This document shows positions 33,456-42,635 of a DNA stretch of 64,000 nucleotides, in pieces. Numbering within the stretch: the stretch's first letter is position 1; each line of letters starts with the position of its first letter. The position numbers and the translations under genes were made by a program. The notes under the pieces were generated by a model. It had not been told where the DNA came from. It did not search any database and saw only the letters and a list, made by a program, of their open reading frames with translations. Origin of the DNA: Nematostella vectensis (Eukaryota > Cnidaria > Anthozoa > Actiniaria > Edwardsiidae); the NCBI RefSeq assembly GCF_932526225.1, contig NC_064038.1:10415070-10479069 (forward strand), in the 5' to 3' direction.

Positions 33456-35250
33456 TCATGCCTCCCAGTAATAACGGACGTAGATATCCTTGAAACACAC
33501 CAACAAGCCATCAGTACAAGAAGAGGTATTGTTAATGCTTCTGGCGTTAAGGCACTCACGAGCGTCGGCAAGGCATTTTATCTGCAAAACAAGCATTGGT
33601 TTGACTTGGAGCTTAATGTTATTTCGAGCAGAACTTGCATTTGGAAAGTAATGAATTTGCACGCACTATAAATCTACCAACTCTTGATCTCATGTGTGTA
33701 ATGTGAACCGAAAAGTTCGTGCTCACGAAATAAAATCTCGTCCTCGCAGAATAGAATATTGTGCTTACAGAATAGAAAGGAACTACGGGAGCAAGGAGAG
33801 AAATACTTAAGCACAGATTGATGAAATCCAGTGCAACAGTGGTGTATTTTGGGCCATTGAACAAAAAACGGTATGGTACGTTTTTCTCATGGCAGGTTTA
33901 TAGATGATAAAGACTTCTTCTTTCCCCTCCCAGTACTTTTACTTGCCAACGCCTCTTCCAGTCTGCATGGATCACGACCTTTTTGTGGAAAAAATATCAT
34001 CCAGTAGTTCACTTACATAACGGGCTCGAACTACTTCAATTGTAGTGCTGGGTTCCGGGCGAGGACATACACATTCCTTCCATTTACAAAATATCCTCTT
34101 ATCGTCGACGGATGCGTGCTCGCAAGTACGAGCGTCAAAAATGCATAATAGCTGCAAAACCAAGCATTGGTTAACAGAGACTTTGTACATACAGAGACTT
34201 TGTTTCATGTGTGTCGAATGCGCACCGAAACAAATTCGTACTCACTGTATCCATCCTTATCGCTCCCAACCGAGAGTGGAAATCCTTGACACAACTTTCA
34301 CGCCAACTCACGCAAGGACCATAATTCCCTGCGGTGTTGTTGACCCTTAACATATCGCACCATTTGAAGGATCTGCAATAGATCTTCAAAACCAAGCATT
34401 GGTTTGACAGTGGAGCTCAAGATGCAAACAGAGACTTTGTATTTGGAAGTTATGAATTTGCGCGCACTAATAGTTTTATTTGTATCAATGCGCACCGAAG
34501 TTAAATTCATACTCACAAGAATCGTTTGCGCCCCCAATACATCTAGAGTGAGGACCTGTGGACACGTGTAGCGATCACATTCGAAGCCAAAGTTGGGAAT
34601 CTTGCACACATTCCCGGAAATGAGAGCTAGCTGCAAAACCAAGCATTGGTTTGACTGTGGAGCTCAATATGCAAACAAAGAATTTGTATTTGGAAGTTAT
34701 GAATTTGCGCGCACTATTTCATGTGTGTCAATGCGCACGTAAAGTAAATTCGTTCTCACAGAATAAAATCTCGTGCTCAAGGAATAAAATATTTTGCTCA
34801 CAGAATAAGATAAATTGTGCTCACAGACTAAAATATCGTGTTTACAGAATGAAAAAGAACTCCGGGAGCAAGGACAGAAATACGTAAGCATTGTTTGAAA
34901 CTCCGTGCAACAGTCGTGTATTTTGGGCCACGCAACGCTCACCGTCACCAAGCAACGCAACGGCGATTGGTTCAGAGAGACCTCATCCACGCAAACCAAA
35001 AACAAAGGAAAAGTGTATGTATGTCGGTTTGAAGGAGGCGCTTGGTGGCATAAGCGGTTGCGTGACTCCAACACGAGCGGCTTCTAAGAAGACAATTCTC
35101 TTTACTTACATAAAAATACGGATCGATGGATTCAATATTTGCCTTTCTCCACTTTGGTATTTGAGTTGGATTGTCTTGAGGTGGCCGTGCCTCTACTAGC
35201 GTTAAAGCTAGAAGCAACGTCACGAGAACACACGCCATGTATACCGTCAT
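33456..35250 (-). CDS. Gene B: secreted protein with four cysteine modules
   Basis: Five phase 0 exons on the minus strand: 35250-35110, 34630-34517, 34383-34246, 34151-34017 and 33581-33456, giving a predicted 217 residues. Exon 1 encodes a signal peptide differing from gene A at only two of the first 22 residues, then an unrelated linker, ending at GTAAGT. Exons 3, 4 and 5 carry four-Cys modules: x5/x14/x6, x6/x11/x6 with one extra Cys, and x6/x11/x6. Exon 2 has only three Cys in a different arrangement and is the most diverged. Donors are GTGAGT, GTGAGT and GTAAGT. Acceptors are TTTTGCAG except exon 3, which has TTTTGAAG. The two middle introns are only about 95-135 bases. The exon 5 stop matches that of gene A exon 3. 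It shares promoter and 3' signals with gene A. Function unknown; extracellular location is the firm inference. Confidence 0.75.
33720..33775 (-). repeat. Short donor-like 21-bp repeat, intron 4 of gene B
   Basis: Two to three units of the family GTGAGCACGAATTTTATTC-like repeat (minus strand), the least expanded version in the two loci. Confidence 0.65.
34757..34855 (-). repeat. Donor-like 21-bp repeat, intron 1 of gene B
   Basis: Four to five diverged units of CTCACAGAATAAAATCTCGTG, located as in intron 1 of gene A. Confidence 0.75.
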
Positions 35251-35295
35251 GTTGGGAGCAACTACACGGAATGGATATCCACGGTAGTTTCATCT

Positions 35296-35302
35296 CTTTA
35301 TA
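35296..35302 (-). promoter_or_regulatory. TATA box of gene B
   Basis: TATAAAG on the minus strand, 46 bases upstream of the start codon, in the same conserved context as gene A. Confidence 0.7.
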
Positions 35303-35589
35303 AGCGATTCGCCTTTGAATTTTCTTTGTCAACTTGTCTATCAACATCAAATTGCGAAATGTTGACGGCATGTCTTTTTATCGTGGAATGAATATCGAAG
35401 GTATTTTTGTTGCTTTAAAAGCCATAATTCGACGTTGATTTTTTTTGTCAGCTTACCTAGCGACTTCACCAGATTATAACAGCATTGTCATTTTATCGTT
35501 CAAACAAGTTATTTTTATCATTGCGTGGGAACTATACCTAACAAATATGAACAGTTAAATCCCACATAGAAACTCCTTCGGGGTTCCAT

Positions 35590-36735
35590 TAGAGGGCCCA
35601 GTGATACCGAGATTGGATAGGGACTTAAAAGGGAATACATGGGGGCTAAAATCCATTAAATGATAACCCTCGCGCCATTATTGGTTCCCCATCTCACGAA
35701 AGCTGGGCGCACGCTCTTATCCACCTTGAGCTGAGGGTCAATACACCAAAAACTGGAAATCGACTCTGCCAAATTTTCGCCTTTAATAAGACTTTTTCAG
35801 GGCAGACTGAAGAAGGTGAATCGTTACAAGCTTATTTACATCAGAATAGTGGCGCGAGACGCAAAAACATTACAACTGACAAAAACGCGCATTTTCTAGA
35901 ATAGCGCGCGCTATGGATAAAAAGAATTTACACATCTCTACGTGGGTTCCTACTACAAAAAAAAGTCATCACTATTAAGACCCCGCGGGTAGATAGACTT
36001 ATAAGCCCACTGGACTTCCCTTTCCCAAAGAATACGATAACATCAATGGTTGAATTTTTCCCACGATACGTTTAAATGTCGAGTTTTGGACATTTGTCAG
36101 TAATTCAAGTTCTTTTTTTTACAAGAATATGCAAAGGATGCAAAATATTTCTCTAAAGTCAAATATGTTTGTGTTAGCATTTTGTGTATTGCTAAGTAAG
36201 AATGCAGTATTCTCCGAAGAAGTAGTTTTAGGTCCCCCGAAATTTCGATGTGCCAGTCCGATAACCAGTCGGTAGCAGTCATAGTTCCGTATCACTCTTT
36301 TTGACTCGAATATTGTAGATTTAAACAATCCAAAACTACCTAAATGATACAAAACTATTAACCTTTCCTGAGATATAAATCCAGCTTTTTTTCCATTGGT
36401 TTGTTCAGAAAGTACCGTTATTTCGAAGCGATTTTCATAATTGTTGCTAAAATGAGCAGCGTTTACTGCACAGTGAACTGACCCGCGTCACGAGAGTCAG
36501 ATAGTTCCTTTAACAAAAATGTCCTTATTTTTATACGAATGCTTAAAAGAACGAATGTCTGTTAATATGTATAGGTTTTTTTCTGGCCATAGTGTGTTTT
36601 TTAGGTTCGACTGCAGAAATAAAGAAAAGGATTGATTTGTTTATCCCATTTTAAATTAACAATTTTATTCCCAATAACGTCAAATCTTATCGGTTAAATT
36701 TATTATGTTAGCGCTCGATAAAACATTATTCTATA
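35590..36735. other. Upstream flank of gene B, no gene
   Basis: 35590-35745 and 36020-36080 match the inverted flank near gene A (17200-17475), so the duplication extends beyond the genes. A segment near 36270-36300 (GTCATAGTTCCGTATCACTC) recurs inverted at about 38290-38320. No coding region supported. Confidence 0.55.
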
Positions 36736-36739
36736 TTAA

Positions 36740-37740
36740 CCCATTGACTCCTGGCTATTTTTGAGCTGAATTTACAAAAAACATACTGAAAACAGATACC
36801 TCCCCCCCCCTATTCTGAGTTTTATACAGCCCGTCAAAGTCAAACACAGCTGCACCTAGTCAGCGGTATCCAAGCTTTCCAACAGTGCTTTGCGGTCCCT
36901 ACTTTTAATCCCTCGTCGTTGTGCTGAAGCCAGCACAAGTTGATGGTTGCTTGTATTTTTCATCAAAAATACAGCTATGAGCATATAAGGAGAGTGTCTC
37001 AGGACATCATGAAGTCTTTTGGGGCATAATTGAGTGCTTTGCTTATGGATATTGGCAAGCAAAGGTGGATTCACGATGACTTTTTCTTGTTTTGCTTTGC
37101 CTGGATGAGAAAATAATTTTCTAATGAATCACCACAGCTCTCCTAAATGCTGTCTTTTCTGAAACCAAATTGATTTCAAAATTGTTTACACTGCTATTCT
37201 GGGTCTGTATGACCTGGAATTGATTTGTTTGGCTTCGGGGTGAAAAGACTTATAAAAAACCATCTGGCTTTGGGGAGAGGAGTGTTGACTGGCCCTCCCC
37301 TCGTGAATTTTCCCCTGGATCTCCCAGAATGCTTTTCAATCCGTAAAGGCATCTTCGTGGTTTTACAAGCCTTCAAGGAGTGGACATTGTGTTTTGAGGC
37401 CATGGAAATAAACCTGGAGGATCAGAATAAAGGTATCTATTTGTGTCTTGAGCTGTGTTTGCTGATTTCTCTCCCTTGTGTTGTATTTTGAGCGTTTTAT
37501 TGAGAGCGGTGATTCTGCGTTTCTTTCCTTGTTCGATTTGAAATTTGTCAAGGAACCTGTGCTATTATTTGGCTTAAGAGTAGTTGCCAACACCTTGGTT
37601 GGATGCATATCTTCAAGACACTTTATCCCTTAGACTGATGCCTGAGTATCTTCATCTTGTTGTGTTTAGTTTGCATTAATGAATTTTTTGGGTTGTGGGT
37701 ACTCACAAAGCCGGTACAGGCCGGTTGAGGGGTCAATGTG
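36740..37740. mobile_element. Possible piggyBac-type non-autonomous element
   Basis: About 1.0 kb bounded by TTAA on both sides (36736-36739 and 37741-37744), with short imperfect inverted ends CCCATTGACTCC and GGGGTCAATGTG. TTAA target duplication is the hallmark of piggyBac elements. Minus-strand open frames of about 70-80 codons lie inside but show no transposase motif I recognise. Confidence 0.5.
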
Positions 37741-37744
37741 TTAA

Positions 37745-38711
37745 AATAATTACTGATGAAACGGTGATTGATATATCAATATGATAGGATGATTAAATAA
37801 AACGGCCAAGATTAACCATAGTTAAATCATTAGCTGGCTAAACTTACAAAGGGATATGGGGATTATTGCAGAACTCTAAAAGAACTACAACAACGCATTG
37901 GCGGCCGTACCATCTACATTGTTGTTCTTGTAAATTAAAACGGCTTTTTGGTTGAGCTCTCGTGCACGAAAATTAACAAAATAAATCACCCAATTCTAGG
38001 TCTCACCTTATCCTGTTATCCTCTACATTTTTATTTTGCCATTTTAGTATTTGTGGGGGTTGTGGCATTTATTTTATATCAGACCGTTTTGATTCTTGCA
38101 ATATGGATTTGTTAGCGACACGCGAGCGAAAGCACATTGACGGTTGTTGTCCGTTAACCTGCTGCATTGCGAAGTTAAAATCGTTTTTATACATTAACTT
38201 TAAGCAAAAAGGAAGGGATGTGATATGTTATTCTTATGTTTTTATTGATTCTCAAACGAAAAAATAACTCGTTCTAGACGACAGAATTATCGAGTGATAC
38301 GGAACTATAACCGCTGCTACGGACCACTATGTGCAAACAGAAAAAAAAACATAAATCAATAAAATTTGAAAACGCGTAGTCATTTCGGTGTATTTTATAT
38401 GCATAAGTAAATTTGTAGTCGTCTTAGAAAAAATCATGAGCATTGGGCCCTCCGCAAAAAAGATAGAGCAGTTTTGATATATGAAGTGATACGGAACTGG
38501 TTATCTGTAATGCTCGCATGCTCGCGAATTTTCTTCCGCCGTGCTCGCATTGTATTTTTCGATGTGCTCCCTGCTCGATTTCTTAACAACTAAAAATGCT
38601 CGGTCTATCGCATAAAAAAACGGGGTGCTCGCAAGTGCTAGTCAAGACCACTCGGGGCCCCTAGTTTTTGGCTGATAAGCCGTTCTTTGTGCGCGGATAG
38701 GGCAAGTCAGA
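37745..38711. other. Gene-free stretch
   Basis: AT-rich; no coding signal. Contains GAGTGATACGGAACTATAACC near 38292, an inverted partner of a segment at about 36285. Confidence 0.4.
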
Positions 38712-38790
38712 GGTGTCATATGGGAAAAAGATAGCATTTGACGATCCCTATAAGAAATGTCCTACTTTTTTGACGGGCCCCCTGTGTACG
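38712..38790 (+). repeat. Copy of the TCATATGG/G-tract dispersed repeat
   Basis: Reads GTGTCATATGGGAAAAAGATAG, then GACGATCCCTATAAGAAATG and a G/C-rich end. Same family as 43015-43090, 47938-48022 and the tandem set at 50225-50750. Confidence 0.6.
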
Positions 38791-39271
38791 CGTGCGCAAA
38801 TACACAAGTGCAGAAATGTCGTGTTAGTTAAGCCGGAGGGTTTAAGTTATCGAGGTGGGGGATGGGTGGGGGTGGGGGGGTATCGTGGCTCCGATATATA
38901 TGATGATAATTATCAAAAATGTAATAAATGTAACCTGGAAAAAACACTAGCTTGAATGCAACACAAACAATACAGGTAGCCCAAGCCTGAAAAAAAAAAT
39001 ATTAGGAAAACGTGATTGCAAATCTCAAACGCAGCCCATGGTTTGCAACACAACAAAGAAAAAAGCTACATGAAGGCGACCACGTGTGGTGTCATGTAGC
39101 GCGAGTCGTTATCCGGGAACTTCAAGCTTTTTGGCGTGAAAAAAAAAACATACATTTTCATCAACACTTTTCCTTTGCCTTGTTTGACGCCCTTCTCAGT
39201 GTTCCCAACTTATTGTTGGGTATTATTTCTGCGTTCATTTGAAAGTTAGCCAAGCCAGAACAGTCCTTCTC

Positions 39272-39832
39272 TCATCCAAACACATTGTTCTTACGGATAT
39301 GATTCTGCTGCTTCTCCGAGACCCAGTCGGGGCTGATAACAAAAAATGTCTTCCTCGGTTTCTGAGCAGGATGGAAGAAACACTGTTTATCAATGTATCG
39401 GAACTCCTTCGGAAATCGCGACAGCTGGCTCTGGATCCGACGTGCTACGAGACGCTGCGGAAATTGTTCGGTTTGCGCTCGGCTGGTTGCCGATAAACCC
39501 GAATAAGGCCGTGAGCTCCCGAAACTTTTTACAGATAAAGCCTTATTCTGGGAATAGCTTGCACTTTTGCTTCGAAACATCTGCGGGTTTGGCTCAAGAC
39601 CTTGTAGATTGATCTTTGTCGGTCGGCTTCTTAGAGGGACTTGTATCATTCGTGAAGTACCGGGTTTCTGGTCGCTCTCCCATGCCGGTTTCCTCATAAA
39701 CCGTGAATGAAGTCTGATGTTTTGTAAAGGGTTTTCAGTACCCGTGTAGTTCGATCTATACTCAGATCGATAGACTATCCTAGTAACAGTTTCTTTTAGC
39801 AGATTGGGATCTCCCCTGTGGTTCATAGGCAT
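39272..39832 (-). CDS. Uncharacterised PDWVSEK-tail protein, 186 aa
   Basis: A single-exon frame of 186 residues, basic and rich in Arg, Ser and Gln, with no signal peptide or membrane segment. The N-terminal part has a YRSEYRSNYTGTENP stretch of a kind often seen in axonemal proteins. The C-terminus, FFVISPDWVSEK followed by RKNNVFG, is shared with the divergent gene at 41048-41413, which is the main evidence that both are real. Upstream residues FRYIDKQCFF align with YKFLHNNAFY of the partner. I do not recognise the family. A ciliary or microtubule-associated role is conceivable but is only inference. The start is the first ATG of the frame. Confidence 0.7.
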   Translation of the reverse strand: MPMNHRGDPNLLKETVTRIVYRSEYRSNYTGTENPLQNIRLHSRFMRKPAWESDQKPGTSRMIQVPLRSRPTKINLQGLEPNPQMFRSKSASYSQNKALSVKSFGSSRPYSGLSATSRAQTEQFPQRLVARRIQSQLSRFPKEFRYIDKQCFFHPAQKPRKTFFVISPDWVSEKQQNHIRKNNVFG

Positions 39833-41047
39833 TTTTAGGCTTGATAATGAATTTACTCACAGGTAACTTCACAGGTCAACAAACACAGTAGAAGAAGCAG
39901 TCGACGTCGGGACTCCGCAGATAAATAATCCAATATTATTTTCCTTCTAAAGGCAGTTCGATCTGCCATTCACCCGGAACCAGTTGATCCTTAAACCATC
40001 GTCAACTTCTAAAGAGCATTTTTGTGAAATCCTAAAGAGCCATGCTATGTTGAAAAAGGCCACTGCCGCATAAGAATTGCATTACAGTAGCCGTCACCAT
40101 AGCTACCGAAGATATATGCGGCTGGGAACAATGGTGGTAATATAGGTCAAGTGATTTCATACAATTCTTAAGTACTGTAGTCAAAATCATTCATTTTACA
40201 ACCAGACTGAACAATGACAGGAGATTTTAAAACTAGATATTAAGAATCAACGGATAGCGTATTTCATTTGGCTTTTTGGTCATTATTTCTAAATTACTGC
40301 AAAAGGCAAATTCAAACCAAAATTTTTACCTATAAGTTAGTCGCTAATGAAAGGCTCTGTTGCCTTGATATCAACATATAAGTTTATTAAATAAATAGCA
40401 ACGATTTAATCCTCGGGCTCGAAGCACCAGCTACTTGAGCCAAAATCAATTTCCCTATCGGGTCTGCTTCATTTTACACTGTATTTCGACATTCTTTAAA
40501 AGAAAATCTTGAAACGCTAGAAAGTCCAAGACCACACTAATCTGAACTCATTCCCATGGGACTGACGAACCGTGAGCTCATTACCACAGAAACGAGTGCG
40601 TAAACACAAGAGATTAAAGTTAGGAGTATCTTTATAGAAAACTAAATATACTCGTTAACACAAAGAAGTAAGTGAAACAAGCACCAAAGAACGTGTCAAA
40701 AGAATGAGGCACGAATCCTGAAGTATCAACGGCACGCCCTTACGGAAAGAAGTTTGAAAAGCCGATTTATAGATCGCTTGTGTTTATAAATTAGCAGCCA
40801 ACAAGACTTCATAACTTCAATAAGTGTGAAGATACGAAGAACCTTTAAAGGGGTGTGAAAAGGACGCTTGTAATTGGGTACTTCGGCTAGCAGCGCTACA
40901 GCCACTGCGGGGTCATATCTTTGTGCTCTGATATACATTGATTGGAAATTTCGCGGTAATCTTGTGTCTGTGACAGAGAAGTTTTGCGACCAAGCAGCGT
41001 TTGTGAGACACAAGAAGCAAGGTAATAACACACAGAAAACAAACAAA
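39833..41047. promoter_or_regulatory. Shared intergenic region of two divergent paralogues
   Basis: 1.2 kb between the start codons of the head-to-head genes. It probably contains both promoters and 5' UTRs. No TATA box stands out. An in-frame extension of the plus-strand gene reaches back to an ATG at 40874. Confidence 0.4.
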
Positions 41048-41413
41048 ATGAGAGACAAAGAAGAGAAATTGAAGCTTCCGCCGCTCCTTGCCATGACAGT
41101 GTCCAAATCTCCGCCAGCCAAGTCGGAATACGGCTTTAACTTTACTCCCAAAATCAAAAACACTCACATAAGTGTGATCAAACTGGCACCCAGCTTCATG
41201 TACTGTAGAGTCCCGGATAACATCCGAGGGCAGCCACGTAGCGGGCTTATCCCCGGGTATGTCCCGGCTGCACGGTCGGGAGAAAAAAAAGACTACAAGT
41301 TCCTGCATAATAATGCGTTTTACAGCCGGACGGACCATGCACGTAGTTACTTTACTATAAGACCAGATTGGGTGTCGGAGAAAGATGTACGAAAAAATAA
41401 CCCCTTTTCTTGA
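41048..41413 (+). CDS. Uncharacterised PDWVSEK-tail protein, 121 aa
   Basis: A 121-residue protein starting MRDKEEKLKLPP. The frame is open back to an ATG at 40874, but the extra 58 residues lack similarity to the paralogue and look like translated 5' UTR, so I chose 41048. The C-terminal third (YKFLHNNAFY ... YFTIRPDWVSEKDVRKNNPF) aligns with the protein encoded at 39272-39832. A central segment has SEYGFNFTPKIKNTHISV. There is no signal peptide, membrane span or known catalytic motif. It is divergently paired with its paralogue, consistent with an inverted duplication and possible co-regulation. Function unknown. Confidence 0.7.
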   Translation: MRDKEEKLKLPPLLAMTVSKSPPAKSEYGFNFTPKIKNTHISVIKLAPSFMYCRVPDNIRGQPRSGLIPGYVPAARSGEKKDYKFLHNNAFYSRTDHARSYFTIRPDWVSEKDVRKNNPFS

Positions 41414-41832
41414 GTGTAGGACGATTATAAGTAGATTTTAAGGTGGAGATCAGACGTTGTGTATGGTACAGGGAGAGTGAAGACTGACAATTGGCATCGT
41501 TTGACAATAACTGAAACCAATTAAATGATTATCAATTGATAGAAAAAATTGATAACAGTTGATCATCAAAATTCTAATTGATAGAAACTGTTAAGTTATT
41601 TTATTGATAACAATTGATAATCAAGTCAATTTAATTGATATAAATCAATAAGTAATTTATAGCTGGAATGCGCTGAATCAGCTAATGGTAATTTATATGT
41701 ATTGATAACAGGACAAATTTGATCGAGCATCTAGTGTTATCAGTTGCTGATAATAAATTGAAACCCATTTAGTAAATTGATATCAATTATTATCAAATTT
41801 ATTAAAATTGGTTATCAATTTGTATTAATTAG

Positions 41833-42215
41833 CTAAGTTTGTGCATTACAAGACTAAGTTTGTGCATTACAAGACAAAGTTTGTGCATTACAAGACAAAG
41901 TTTGTGCATTACGAGACTAAGTTTGTGCATTACAAGACAAAGTTTGTGCATCACAAGACAAAGTTTGTGCATTACGAGACTAAGTTTGTGCATTACAAGA
42001 CTAAGTTTGTGCATTACAAGACAAAGTTTGTGCATTACAAGACAAAGTTTGTGCATTACGAGACTAAGTTTGTGCATTACAAGACTAAGTTTGTGCATTA
42101 CAAGACAAAGTTTGTGCATTACAAGACTAAGTTTGTGCATTACAACACTAAGTTTGTGCATTACAAGACTAAGTTTGTACATTACAAGACTAAGTTTGTG
42201 CATTACAAGACTAAG
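41833..42215. repeat. 21-bp minisatellite, about 18 copies
   Basis: Units of GTTTGTGCATTACAAGACTAA with mainly ACTAA/ACAAA and CAAG/CGAG variation. Because 21 is divisible by 3, frames stay open on both strands, producing repeats such as HYKTKFV or LVMHKLS. I regard these as artefacts. Confidence 0.95.
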
Positions 42216-42635
42216 ATTCTGCGTGTAACGAGCTTTAATACTGCGGTCAAGTGTGAAAGTCAAAGGTTATTGTTTAGTTTATGTGAGTGCAATGATTAGT
42301 TTTGACTTTTGTAGTTTAGGTTACTATGATGCAAGCAAGAACAAAGTAATGAATGAAAAAATGAACAAAATCACCAAAAAACATCAGTGGTGTTCTCTAG
42401 CGCTTGATTGTGTGTTCTGGTCTAAATAATAATTAAAGATACTTGTGTTGCGCTTTTTAGCTTAACCTTTAAAAAATATATCACTTCGTTTGACTTTAAT
42501 CGCAACTTTGAGAGAAATAAATACAAGGAATATAATATAATTACAAAAAATAACACTATGTGATTCGGTTTATACATTTGTCATGATGACTTGTACTCTT
42601 AGCACACAATGCAGATTAAGTTGGTACACCACTAT
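42216..42635. other. Gene-free stretch downstream of RIIAD1
   Basis: AT-rich, probably including the RIIAD1 3' UTR on the minus strand. No clear AATAAA could be fixed. Confidence 0.4.

Noticed and set aside
34972-35109. Open reading continuing past gene B exon 1 with a CWSHAT segment shared with gene A
   Set aside because: It follows a perfect GTAAGT donor. The similarity to locus A is at the DNA level in the intron, and the frame differs between loci downstream.
40726-41338. Minus-strand frames over the PDWVSEK gene
   Set aside because: Antisense shadows. The plus-strand frame has a paralogue nearby and they do not.
41829-42299. HYKTKFV / LVMHKLS repeat proteins
   Set aside because: 21-bp minisatellite, open on both strands for arithmetic reasons only.
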